A stretch of 64,000 nucleotides of DNA from Begonia masoniana (Eukaryota > Streptophyta > Magnoliopsida > Cucurbitales > Begoniaceae), in the NCBI GenBank assembly GCA_022432975.1, contig CM039502.1:77123330-77187329 (forward strand), read 5' to 3'. Under the pieces are notes generated by a model. That model had not been told where the DNA came from. It did no database searches and saw nothing but the letters and a program-made list of their open reading frames with translations. Below, piece by piece: positions 20,879 to 32,134 of this stretch (position 1 is its first letter; each line of letters starts with the position of its first letter). The position numbers and the translations under genes were made by a program.

Positions 20879-21892
20879 TCAAACTTGAAATTGTTCGAGC
20901 TGACCATCCTTGGATTTCAACGGAACGTAGTCTCCTGAATAGACTTCAAGATGATCCGACAGAGCCGACTTGTCGATGTTCTCATGGTGGTATGACTTGC
21001 AGACGAAGTAGAAGACAGTGTTAATCACATGCCATAAAAGAAAGACATTGAAAAGTAGCAAGAAGCAGATCGACCCATAAACCAACCGGCTGACCATCCC
21101 TAACCTTCCGCCATCGACGAAAAGATTCTGAAATGCAAACTGAATCATCAAAGACAAGAAGTATATAGTTATGAAGATGATGGTAGCCACCACCATTTTT
21201 CCCTTCAGAAGGTTTCTGCTCTTCTGCAAGGCTTTAGCTCCGCGGATGTCATCTAAAACCGAAATAACGTAGCCCAGTTGCCAAATTATGTTCATGTAGA
21301 CGAAACCCACAAAATAAATGCAGGAAAGCAAAACGGCGACTGCTATTACGGGGCCCGTACTGTTGTTATTTGAAAGCACCATCAGAGCCACAACGATAGC
21401 GATGACGAAAATTGCGACGAGATTGAAGAGAAAGTAGAAGAGCATGAAGCAGAGGAAGGTGATCATCAGTCTCTTCCAAACCTTGGGGACGACGGTCATG
21501 ACCTTCTTGAAGGTGACTTCCCGGCCGGTGTAGATGCAGGCGATAGTGTAAACGACGGCGGATTTGGAGAGGAGGGAGAGGATTATAATGAAGATGAAGG
21601 AGACGAGTTGGAAGAGGAGGAGGTAGGTCCATTCGGGGATGACTAGATCGGAGATTTTGTTGTAGGAAGCAGTTCCGGTTTGGGTATGATCCAAAACGAT
21701 CTCGTTGTACAATATTTTTCTGACCAAGAAGTGGGTAACTTCGATCTGAGCTAAGAAAATGAAAGTCAAAGGGAGGATCAACGAGAGAGCGATCTGGCCG
21801 AAGATCTTTCTCCACGTATTGATGATCTTGAAGGACTCCCTCAAGATCCCAAATAAGCCCAGAAATTTCATCTCTTCTTGCTCCACGTCCAT
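20879..21892 (-). CDS. Multi-pass membrane protein, gene B1 (337 aa)
   Basis: Single exon from ATG 21,892 (MDVEQEEMKFLGLFG). Hydrophobic segments at about residues 32-51, 88-120, 143-172, 181-213, 232-255 and 272-300. Family blocks: GREVTFKKVMTVVPKVWKRL (123-142), IIWQLGYVISVLDD (202-215), ALQKSRNLLKGKM (221-233), and the tail VCKSYHHENIDKSALSDHLEVYSGDYVPLK (298-326). The aromatic WQL motif and HHENIDKSALSDHL tail are the strongest shared signatures with A1. The duplicate at 35,442-36,455 differs at ~20-25 positions by eye. A GA/TG microsatellite just upstream (21,904-21,942) probably lies in the 5' UTR. Function unknown; an integral membrane location is predicted. Confidence 0.82.
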   Translation of the reverse strand: MDVEQEEMKFLGLFGILRESFKIINTWRKIFGQIALSLILPLTFIFLAQIEVTHFLVRKILYNEIVLDHTQTGTASYNKISDLVIPEWTYLLLFQLVSFIFIIILSLLSKSAVVYTIACIYTGREVTFKKVMTVVPKVWKRLMITFLCFMLFYFLFNLVAIFVIAIVVALMVLSNNNSTGPVIAVAVLLSCIYFVGFVYMNIIWQLGYVISVLDDIRGAKALQKSRNLLKGKMVVATIIFITIYFLSLMIQFAFQNLFVDGGRLGMVSRLVYGSICFLLLFNVFLLWHVINTVFYFVCKSYHHENIDKSALSDHLEVYSGDYVPLKSKDGQLEQFQV

Positions 21893-21902
21893 GTCTTCCT
21901 TC

Positions 21903-21936
<34 letters not shown>

Positions 21937-21942
21937 TCGTTA
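21903..21942. repeat. (TG)n(GA)n microsatellite upstream of B1
   Basis: TGTGTGTGTGTGTG followed by a GA run. B2 has only the GA part (36,470-36,494). Confidence 0.85.
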
Positions 21943-22004
21943 ATGGAGAAGGTTGAGGAAGATGGGTTTGGAGGGGGAGAAGTCATCAATTTTTTTTTTT
22001 TTTT

Positions 22005-24415
22005 AGGGTCGGACCAGAATTTCAACCCCGTTTTTGGTCTGATTTCAGTTTTTCCATTAAAAAATATTTTTTTAATAAAAAATTCCAAATTAAAAAACAA
22101 CTTTGGTGAATGGAATAAATAAGGAAAAAGTGATGTAATAACGCTACCATCGAAAATTTATTTGGTGAACCCACCGAAAAAGTTTATAAGATGAGAAAAC
22201 AAAATCATAAATCATTGTACAATGAGAAAAAAGATTACAATGAGAAAAAGTTTACCAGACGAGGAAATAAACTAAAAGGAAATGAAATAAAGGAAACTAA
22301 CTGAAAGAATGAGGAAATGAACAATTTCATCATCCAGCGAGTATAAAAGGAAGAAAATAAGGATTATGAGAAGAAGTGTACGGAAAAAACCTCATGCGTT
22401 TGCTGCACAAGCTCTTCCATTGCAGCAGCAGCACCCGCACCACTAGCTGCTTTATTATATCCATAATAAACACCAATGAAACTAGATGTTCTCACTATTC
22501 GCTAATGTTAATTGGTTTACTATCTTTATCGGGTGATCTAAAGAAACTTTCCCCACAACGAAGGAAACATAAGAAAGCATGCAACACGATGAAAAAATCA
22601 AATAAATAGCAACACAAAATTAACAGCGAGGAAACACCCACAAAACAACACAGAAAACTGCGACAATATACTGGAAAACTAACACAATTAAATGCTCTCG
22701 GTCACGTCCGAAGAGTCTCCCAAAAACAGAAGCACAATAAACGTAAAATAGAGGACAACATGGAATGATACGAACGATGAGATGAAGGCTGGTGCGAAAA
22801 ATACAGGTTGGTACTTACTCAGAGAGCTCCGATTCAGTTTGAAGACGTCGGGGACAGCTGAGAGAGAAGATTGTATAGGACCGTTATTGTCTAAGAGGGG
22901 GGTGAATTAGACTTTTCTCTCCTAATCGAGTTTACTTAATACAATATAAATTACTTAAAATATTGTTTTTTGATTCAAAATAAACAGATAGAGAAAAAAA
23001 ATAACACCTTGATTTTTATGTGGTTCGACCAATCTTGCCTACGTCCACGCTTCAAGGATTCTCCCCTTGAAGATTCACTACTTCTCTTCTACGAGAAATC
23101 TTGATTGGACTTCAAGGGCCCCAATCAACTGCCTTTTACACTTCGATTGAACTTCACGGGCGTCAATCGCTGCCTTTACATTTCAAATGAACTTCACGGG
23201 CGTTAATCGCTGTCTTACAGTTTTTACAAGATGAAAATATTGAGCACAAAGATTATACTCTCTCAAGACAAAATCTTAAGTTCTGGGGCAGAGGGATGTA
23301 AACAAAGATTATCGCGTGAGCTCGTAGGAGTTCAGAGTAACTGTTCAAAAGATTGGCAAAAGTTTTTCTCTTGAGCTTCTATTCTTCCTTTTATACTTGT
23401 ATTTGTAATCCGCTTCTCATTCAGACGACTCTATGTTTCCGTACTAAAAATATGACCGTTGTGAAGAGTCCGTTCGCAGAAAACTAGCCGTTGAGATCTG
23501 GAGTCGCTATCACTCGTGGCGGAAGACTTCTTGATTTGGAAGATGTTATTCTAGTGGATAAAGTCTTTGTTCGGATGACGTTGATCTTGAGAAGCATTCT
23601 CATATTGGACGACTTTGTGATTCAGATGATGATAATCTAAATGGAAGAAGTCTTGATTCGGTTGATGTTATCCCGATACTACTTTCGGCAGAAGACTTCT
23701 TGAATCAGATGGTGTTATTTTTGGTAGACTTCTGTCTTTAGTATCTGGTCGACGTTGTTTTTCGGATGACTCAAGAATCTGAACGACGTTTATTTCGGAT
23801 GACTCTAAAATCTGGACGACGTTGATTTCGGATGACTTCTAAGTCTGGACGATAAAGCTTTATGTTGACTTCTAATTTTGGACGACAAAGTAATTGATTC
23901 CGCAATCGGTCGACTTTGCTGTTCAATTGATATATCTGACGGATGAAGTCTGCTTTGACATCGGTCGATGTTCCTTTAACATTTTGTATGCACCAGACTC
24001 AACTAACAACACTTAACCAAAATCGTTAGAAAAACATAATACCCTTTTTAAAGGGCATTCCCAAACATATACTGCAGCTATTAATAACATTCATTTCTAA
24101 CACTTATTTTATATGTATATATTTCATATTAATCACAATCATAAAAAACATAGTTATACTTAAACACATTTTAAGTTAACAGATTGAATTAAAGGTTGAA
24201 GGCTTTGCCTTCGGCTTCGGCGACGGTGAGATGGTCCTCTCCTCTAAACTAAAGATTGAACTTCAGATTTTTTGACAGATCGAAAAATTAGTACAATCTT
24301 CAGATTTTTCTCTCATTTGTGATTCGGTTTGGTTTTTCAGGTTTTTGTCATTAAACCTGAAAATCGAACCAAAATTCATTTAAAAAAAAATGACTAGAGC
24401 TGGGCAAAAATTCAT
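22005..24415. mobile_element. Decayed hAT-like repeat related to 37,141-38,190
   Basis: The left part shares GGACCAGAATTTC and TTTTTCCATTAA with the hAT at 37,141. The block GCTCTCGGTCACG(T/C)CCGAAGAGTC (22,692 vs 37,630) and the end GTTTTTGTCATTAAACC (24,340 vs 38,035) also match. Both terminal inverted repeats have decayed. It is interrupted by a 1.3 kb insertion (22,874-24,180). The 77-codon ORF at 22,376 has no counterpart and looks like chance. Confidence 0.5.
22874..24180. mobile_element. Unclassified 1.3 kb insertion, probably LTR-type
   Basis: It begins TATAGGACCGTTATTGTC with the AAGAGGGGGGTGAATTAGAC stretch common in plant repeats, and ends AAGTTAAC. AGATTG occurs at both borders (22,868-22,873, 24,181-24,186). 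It contains a degenerate array built on GGATGACTTCTAA and GGACGACGTTGATTTC (23,570-23,960). No coding region. The exact class is not established. Confidence 0.45.
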
Positions 24416-24420
24416 TAACC

Positions 24421-25430
24421 CTGGTAGAGTTAGATTGACAAGAGAGAACAATTCCATAGTTTCACTTCCAACAATGACTGGGCATTGATCATTTTATAAA
24501 ATACATTATTTCTGTCATAAAAAAGGATTGGGGGTGCCAACCCTCGATGTGGGGGTGACCAAATCAAGGGAAATCGGGTCGATAAAGTTTAATTCAAACA
24601 TTTTTTTACACTTTGTGATTTAGCTATTTTGAAAATTTAGTTGAAAGTGATTTTTACTCAATACCTCATAGTTCAGGATTTAAATTGAATATTTTCCCAA
24701 AAATTTTGATATAGTCAAAGAATTTCACTGTCACATTTCCTATAAAACTCAGTCAACAACTTTTGCTTCGAAATTTCCTTAGCCTTTATCTTTAGTTTTT
24801 AATCCTTTTGACAAAATGAACTTGGGACTTGGTCCTAAATCAAAATTAAGTTGAGGTTTGAGCTAATTTAAGCATAAAATTAGAACTAAGATTGAGAAAT
24901 GAAAAACCCTGAAGAGGATACTACTTCTACAATTGCTTAGGTCGACTCTAGACAATGACTCCGCTCTTATCATAATATAAAATATCTCATTTAATTAATA
25001 GTAATTAACAACTTGCTTTTAAAATTATAAGATTATTAATAAGTTTATTCTTAAACTATGTTTCATCAATAAAATAATTCTTAGCGGAAGCCAGTTCTTG
25101 AAAGGTGGACTCTTGCTCGATTTCTTGTTCTCTAAGCAGGAAACTGCTCTTGAAAAGCAAGCTTCTCCCACTTTTCGCAAGCGAATTTAAGTTCTAGAAA
25201 AAAAATAAATAAATAAAGAGCAAGAGCAGGGGCCCATCTTTTGGAAGTGGGCTCGTGCTCCAGGTGGACCTTCGATCCACATTCTCTTCTGCAGTCCAGT
25301 CAAGGTGTTAGTTACTCAACCACAATCTGTTGGTTACTCAGTTTTATCATCCAATGAATGATGAGCATTGGATATTTTTCAAATTGATGTGTTCTTATCG
25401 AATTTTAAAATGCAATGATCTTCATAGAGC
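24421..25430. other. Intergenic DNA at the junction between the two segmental copies
   Basis: 24,690-24,950 matches 47,830-48,080 and is the right part of copy 1. From ~24,960 to 25,430 I see no match elsewhere and no gene. Confidence 0.5.
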
Positions 25431-26154
25431 CTCTCACCCAATGTATCGATGAGGTAAGAGGCTTGTGGCTCGGCTTGAAGGATGAAAAAGTTGTCATTTC
25501 AACTAACAATATAAACATTTAGAACATCATTTTTGGAAGATCATACTACAATCCTGCTTAATTACCCTGAAGGTTATTTTGTTAACAAAGTATAGTTTAA
25601 AAGTAGATTTTATTTTTGGGCTAAATTAAATAATAAATTTATTCAGACGCTGATCTAAAACGGACAATATTATACCTGGAATACCAATATGGAAGACTCC
25701 ACATAACTACCGATAGAAAGTAGTATACACAATAGAAGAGAATGAGGCTGAGGAAGGCGACTATAAGTCTCTTCCAAACCTCAGGAACTACGGCCAGGAC
25801 CTTCTTAAAGGAGATCTCCCGGTTGGTGTAGATATATGCGACGGAGGAGTTAGAGAGGACTGAGAAGATTGCTAAGGAGATCAAGCAAATCACGAGGTTG
25901 AGAGCAACAAAAGAGTCCTTCCCGACGACCGTGAACAGGGGGGACTTTGTTTTATGGGTCCAAAAATAGGTTGTTGTCGATGAATTTCATAAGTAGTATG
26001 TGGCGAAGTACAGTTTCAGACAACAACAGAAAAAGAAAAAAAAACAGAAGCAGAGATTTGGTTGAGGATGTTCATCATATCGATGATTATCTTGAAGCTC
26101 CTTGAAGATCCCAAAGAACCCTAGATATTGCATCTCTGTTAGCTTTTCATCCAT
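25431..26154 (-). pseudogene. Membrane-protein family pseudogene D
   Basis: Start MDEKLTEMQYLGFFGIFKEL at 26,154 on the minus strand. The readable middle (25,639-25,930) has a hydrophobic segment (LVICLISLAIFSVLSNSSVAY), then YTNREISFKKVLAVVPEVWKRLIVAFL, the family block. It is better preserved than C, which lost the YTNREISF part. The first third is out of frame and the last third is missing or unreadable; no CKSYHHE tail is present. Confidence 0.7.
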
Positions 26155-26847
26155 CTCTTAAGTTGATTTTAAGTAGTACTATTTTGTGAACGTTTTTCTT
26201 ATGATATTGAAAGACGTAGTTCAGTATAATTATAACAATAAGATTCCATTTTTCACAGTTTTATTCCCTATTTTATATAATCCATGATATGATATTCTTT
26301 AAAACTCAAAATAATCATCAAACTTTATTTAGAATAATCTCCATAACTTCAATTTTCATATATTTATCAATATCTCCGTTTTTATAAAGTTTTTGAAAAA
26401 TATGATTTTACGTAGTATAATAAAAAAAAACCATCTTATCATTGTTTTCTTTTCTTTTTCGTAGTTTCTAAATTGTTTAGGTCATTTATCTCAATAAAAT
26501 TAAATTTGACAATGGATTATGCCATCGATCACAAGTATACATGAGACCAAGTAGGATTTTCTGATGTCAAGTTCGACTGCTGCGATGTTATTGTTTTTGC
26601 AACTGGCTGGTTATAAGGGCAACTTTCTGGCTGAAGGTAAATATTCATTTTTGTTCATGCTTCAAAGAAAATGGATTTTGTCTGTATATGGAAAAGACAT
26701 ATTTAATGATGTTAGAAATCGAACTATAGCAAAAAAAAAAAAAGAACAATTGCAAATCTGTCTCCTTTTCGAACAAAAATTATGGATAAATGAACAAATT
26801 TACTATGAAAATCGAAAAACAATTACTAATTTTGTGACTCTATAAAA
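26155..26847. other. Intergenic DNA, duplicate of 15,660-16,330
   Basis: AT-rich. It contains the ORF 26,564-26,845 (plus, 93 codons) resembling 16,066-16,287. No known domain; low coding likelihood. Confidence 0.5.
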
Positions 26848-27168
26848 TGTTGGAATGAGGAAGAGGGATTTTAAGAGAAAGAAGTAGGAGAAGGAAAAAT
26901 ACAACTAGAGAGCAAACTATATTGTAGAATTGACTTCACCTTGACATGACCTCATATACATAGATCCTATTTATAGGACTATTTGGTACATGTTCAAAGA
27001 CAGAACATGAACCTCCTAATTAATGCAATACATGCATTAATGTATCTATTCAAATGAATCACAACTTCCTAGATACACTTTCACAAATACATTGACTTAA
27101 ACAATGAACCTTATTAAAAACATACATAAACTAAATATATTAAATAGAATTAAGCTATAATTTCAACA
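26848..27168 (-). repeat. 3' LTR of the copia element
   Basis: TGTTGGAATGAGG...TTTCAACA, 321 bp. Confidence 0.9.
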
Positions 27169-27181
27169 TCCTCCCTTAAGC

Positions 27182-30100
27182 TTAATTCCTTATAACTCCG
27201 AGCATCATCCTTAGCTTGCTGAAAGTGTCATATTTGAGAGGCTTCGTGAAAATATCTGCAACTTGATCATTGAACTTCACATACTTCACTTGCACTTCAG
27301 ACTTTGTAATGCAATCACGGAGAAAATGATACCTCGTATCTATATGCTTGCTCTTATCATGAAACACAGGATTCTTTGCCAATGCAATAGCTGACTTGTT
27401 GTCAACAAAAATTTATGTAGGTTCTTCTTGTGGCATTTGTAGTTCTTTCAACAATCTTCTCAGCCATATAGCATGGCATACACAAGAAGTAGCTGCAACA
27501 TATTCAGCTTCACAGGTGGATAGAGTCACAATTTGTTGTTTCTTCGAATCCATGTAAAAACAGTAGTACCCATGTAGAAAACAAAACCTGTTGTGCTCTT
27601 TCGATCATCTATATCTCCACCCCAATCACTATAGCTATATCCCACAAGCTTAAATTCATTAGAAAATGAATAAAGCATGCCAAAATTAATTGTACCTTTG
27701 ATATAACGAAGAATCCGTTTAGCTGCCTGAAAATGTGTCACAGTTGGTGACTCCATAAATCGACTGACCAGTCCAACTCCAAAAAGAATATCTGGTCTTG
27801 TGCAAGTTAAATACATCAAACTTCCAACCAAACTTTTGAAAGTTGTAGAGTCAACTTTCTCTCCTTCCTCATTTTTCGATAATTTTACTCCACATGCCAC
27901 AGGAGTACTCACAGGCCGACAATTCTCTATCTTGAATTTCTTTAGAATTTCTCTTCCATAACCTTCTTGTGATGCAAAAATTCCATCATCTCTTTGATCG
28001 ATCTCTATGCCAAGATAATAGGACATTAGACCAATATCTGTCATCTCAAACTCCTTGGTCATTGCTTGCTTGAATTCTTCATACATAGTTGAATTTGTCC
28101 CCGTAAAAATCAAATCATCAACATACAAGCAAACAAATAAGACATCTCCATTTTCACGCACCTTAGCATAGAGAGAGTGTTCATATGGGCATTTGATAAA
28201 CCCATTCTCGAGGAAGTACTTATCGATTCGACTATTCCAAGCTCTTGGAGCTTGCTTCAGGCCATAGAGTGCTTTCTTCAACTTCAATACCTTATCTTTC
28301 GTTACCCTTTACAATGTATCCTTGAGGTTGTTCGACATAAACATCCTCTTCAATAACTCCATTCAAGAATGCTGATTTGACATCCATTTGATGAATCTTC
28401 CATCTATTTTGTACAGCTAGAGAGATAACCAATCGAATAGTTTCTAACCTGGCAACAGGAGCAAATACTTCTCCATAGTCAATACCCGGTCGTTGACTAT
28501 ATCCTTTCGCCACTAACCTGGCTTTGTATTTCTCCACTTTTCCTTTTGCATTCTTCTTTTCTTTGAAGATCCACTTAACACCAATAGGCTTTTGACCTTT
28601 CGGAATGGTTGCTAACTCCCATGTCTTGTTCTTTTCAATTGAGGCAATCTCGTCATCCATGGCAATCCTCCAATTTTCATCTTTCACAGTTTCTTCAAAT
28701 ACTATGGGCTCACAATCAACAAAATAACAAAAAAGAGTTAGATCTTCACTTAAATTTTGTGTTACCTAATAAAGATCTTCAAGACTTCTCATACGAGGCT
28801 CTCTTTCACTTGAGCTTCCACTTGAAGAAGATGAAGGTGTATTTAATATTGTTGGTAATCTTGGAGGTGTAATGGGCTCTTGAACTTCGTTTCTTTGTTC
28901 CTCATCAAATAAAGGAAAGAATTCGTACCTTTTCTTGTCTTCGTAATTCCAATTCCAAAAATCTTCTTCATTAAACTCCACATCTCTACTAACAAATTTC
29001 TTCCCAATAATTGGATCATAAAGCTTGTAGCCTTTGGAGTATTGATCATAACCGACAAAAATGTACTTCTTACTTTTATCATCAAGCTTTGATCTTTGTT
29101 GATCTGGGACATGTACATAGCCAATGCTACCAAACACTCTTAAATGAGAAGCACTTGGTTATCTTCCACTCCATGCTTCTTGAGGTGTTTTGTTCCACAA
29201 GCTTCTTGTCGGACACCTATTTGATAGGTAGACAGCACAATTAACAGCTTCTGCCCAGAATTCTTTCGGCATCATTTTTGTTTTTAGCATACTTCGTGCC
29301 ATGTTGAAAATGGTTCGATTCTTCCTTTCAACAACACCGTTTTGCTGAAGAGACCTTGGAACGGTAAGGAATCTTTGGATGCCCTGTGCTTCACAAAACT
29401 CTTTAAACTCATTAGAAATAAACTCACCTCCATTATCAGATCTCAAAGCTTTGATAGAACGTCCACTTTGTCTTTCCACATACGCTTTGAATTTTTTAAA
29501 CACTTCAAAAACTTGAGATTTCTCCTTCAAAAAATAGACCCAAGTTTTTCTGCTAAAATCATCAATGAAGAGAAGAAAGTATCGATTTTTACCGAATGAC
29601 AAAGGCTTAATCGGTCCGCATACATCTGCATGAGTAAGTTGAAGTGGTTTACTTGCTCTTGATGTCGACTCCTTAGGAAAACTCTTTCGAAATTGTTCCC
29701 AGCAAGGCACCCTTCACATAACTGGGCTGGTTGATCTATAGACGGCAAACCCGTCAACATCTTTTTCTGGCCCAATAACTTCAAACCACCAGAGTTAAGA
29801 TGGCCAAGTCTCAAATGCCAAAGCCATGAGATGTCTTTTGTACAAGTCTTCAAACATCGAGCAACATCGGCTTGAATATATAGCATAAACATTCTATTTT
29901 TAGTCATTGGTACCTTCACGATCACATTTCTTCTATCATCTTGAAGTAGGAGAGTACAATCCTTCATGTGAACTTCATAGTTTTTCTCCAAGAGTTGCCC
30001 TAAACTCAATATGTTGCTCTTCATACTTGGAACATAGTAGACATTTTTAATGAGTTTATGATCACCATTCTTCATACGAATTATAATCGTACCTTTGCCT

Positions 30101-31191
30101 TCAATTTGAACTTTGGAGTCATCTCCAAATGTGACTAATCCAGTCACTGAGTTGTCGATCTCTTTGAATTTGCTTTTGTCACCACACATGTGATTGCTTG
30201 CAGCATTGTCAAGATACCACATATTGCTCTTGCTTCCTTCTCCCTCTTTGTAAGCAAGAAACAAATTTTCTTCTACCTCTTCGTTTTGAGCATAATTCGC
30301 TGTTTCTTTGATATTTTTGGGACTCCAACAATCGCGAGCAAAATGTCTGTGCTTCTGGCAATTGTAGCATTGAACACTTGATTTATCATTTCTCTTTGAG
30401 TTGCTTCCTCTATTGTTCTCTTGACTCTTCTCTCTATTGTCAAAATTTTGCCATCCTCGACCGCTTCCTCTACCTCGTCCACGTCCTTGTCCTCTTCCTC
30501 GTTGACTTCTCCCACGTTCATTCTCTTTTTCATTCACGGAGAGTTTGGTGGCCAAAACTCGCTCGATTGATTCCTCTTTCTTCTTGTTGATTCTCTCTTC
30601 ATGAGCTTGTAAAGAACCCATGAGTTGGTCAACCGTTATGGTAGCTAAATCCTTGGACTCCTCGATAGCTACAACCACGTAATCAAACTTTGAATACAAC
30701 GAGCAAAGAAACTTTTCATTGATGCGAACATCTTCTATTCTTTCTCCATATCTCTTCATTTGGTTTACGATCGCCAAAACCCTCGAAAAAAAATCCGCTA
30801 TGGACTCGGATTCCTGCATTCGTAACACTTCAAATTCTCCTCGTAAGATTTGAAGACGTACCTTTTTAACCTTATCAACTCCTTGATAAGAATTTTGTAG
30901 AATCTCCCATGCTTGCTTAGCGGTGGTCGCATTTGAAACTCTCTCAAATGTAACTTCATCTAGACATTGATGAATAAGGGTGAGAGCTTGTTGGTCTCTC
31001 TTACGCATTTTTTGTAGCGTCTCCCTTTGATTAGGCGTCATGGCGGAATCATCACGAGGCTCCTCGTAGCCTCTATCAACAATCTCCCATACGTCTTGCG
31101 ATCCAAGCAAAGCTTTCATACGAATGCACCAATTTTCGTAATTATCTTTTGTAAGTTGAGGGAAATGGAAAGGAAATGTAGAATTTGACAT
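27182..31191 (-). pseudogene. Copia Gag-Pol polyprotein, frameshifted
   Basis: Gag starts at ATG 31,191 ([20 protein letters not shown]). Zinc knuckle [14 protein letters not shown] at residues 275-288. The protease site reads [11 protein letters not shown] where active relatives have D-(S/T)-G, so Gly is replaced. Integrase (29,690-29,160) has the zinc-finger region and the core with RSDNGGEF and QQNGVVERKNR. RT (28,687-27,526) includes QMDVKSAFLNG and YVDD. RNase H (to 27,182) reads GYSYSDWGGD, losing the first Asp, and ends VADIFTKPLK. Breaks: frameshift near 29,690, stop near 29,160, stop near 28,766, frameshift near 28,290, and a stop near 27,415. These rule out autonomous movement. Confidence 0.9.
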
Positions 31192-31212
31192 TTCTACAAG
31201 ATCGAAAATCCG

Positions 31213-31224
31213 AGCTCTGATACC
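31213..31224 (-). promoter_or_regulatory. Copia primer-binding site (tRNA-iMet)
   Basis: TGGTATCAGAGC four bases from the 5' LTR end. Confidence 0.85.
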
Positions 31225-31228
31225 AATT

Positions 31229-31551
31229 TGTTGGAATGGGGAAGAGGGATTTTAAGAGAAAGGAAGTAGGAGAAAAGAGAAATACAACTAGAGAGCAAAC
31301 TATATTGTAGAATTGACTTCTCATTGACATGACCTCATATACATAGATCCTATTTATAGGACTATTTTGTACATGTTCAAAGACAGAACATGAACCTCCT
31401 AATTAATGTAATACATGCATTAATGTATCTATTCAAATGAATCACAACTTCCTAGATACATTTTCACAAATATATTGACTTAAACAATGAACCTTATTAA
31501 AAACATACATGAACTAAATATATTAAATAGAATTAAGCTATAATTTCAACA
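31229..31551 (-). repeat. 5' LTR of the copia element
   Basis: TGTTGGAATGGGG...TTTCAACA, 323 bp; very similar to the left LTR. Confidence 0.9.
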
Positions 31552-32134
31552 TGAAATTCTTATCGTGAGTCTAACCGGCCTGACTCAGATAGAATTCGGG
31601 TCACACCGACCGGCCTGACTCAGATAGAATTCGGGTCACACCGAAATCTAATGAACGAAAAACAATGACTGCAAACCATTGGAAATGAGAGATGTGTTTA
31701 CTGTGTAGGATTTGGCAGCAGGGACTGACGGACATGGCTATTGAAGCACAAAGCAAAAGACGTTGACTCTTTCTACGACACAGTATATCGTAGTGTTCTA
31801 TATATAATGACTGAACAATATCAACTACTCAACACATTCGCACAAATTCAAGAACGAGATAATTCCAGCCTCTGTTTTGTTGTTCTTGCTGTAATTTCAT
31901 TTGTTGTACTATGTGATGACATTATTATAAATATAGCTTTGGCGTGTTCGGAGAAAATTTATATATTTTATATTTTCCGTGCTAAAGTAATGTTTTTAGT
32001 GTCATGATTCTTAAAAATTAACGACAAAATTAAGGTTTTGATTGGGACATTTTTATTAAAAAAAAAAAACAAAGGGAGATGTTGATTATATTTCTCAGTA
32101 AATAAACAGTAAAATGGAGGAAAATGTAAAAACA
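31552..32134. other. Intergenic DNA downstream of gene A2
   Basis: It matches 16,390-17,080. A ~35-bp direct duplication (ACCGGCCTGACTCAGATAG, ~31,575 and ~31,609) is unique to this copy. ORF 31,741-32,007 is not conserved as coding. Confidence 0.5.

Larger units (their letters stand above)
14899..24960. repeat. Segmental duplication, copy 1
   Basis: It shares ordered blocks with ~25,431-48,082: C with D, the spacer 15,660-16,330 with 26,160-26,850, 16,390-18,240 with 31,552-34,800 (minus the solo LTR), 20,290-21,960 with 34,810-36,530, and 24,690-24,950 with 47,830-48,080. The left limit is hidden by the copia insertion. Confidence 0.85.
26848..31551 (-). mobile_element. Complete-length Ty1/copia retrotransposon with inactivated pol
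   Basis: LTRs of ~321-323 bp at both ends start TGTTGGAATG and end TTTCAACA. A PBS (TGGTATCAGAGC, minus strand 31,213-31,224) lies inside the right LTR, and a polypurine tract (AAGCTTAAGGGAGGA, ~27,169-27,183) next to the left one. Flanks TAAAA and TGAAA match at 4 of 5 positions. The two LTRs differ at only a few sites, so insertion is fairly recent, after the segmental duplication (copy 1 has an empty site near 16,380). Confidence 0.92.

Noticed and set aside
21366..22100. 244-codon minus ORF overlapping gene B1
   Set aside because: It is an alternative frame over B1 with His/Arg/Pro-rich low-complexity sequence; a similar shadow exists over B2 (35,929-36,378).
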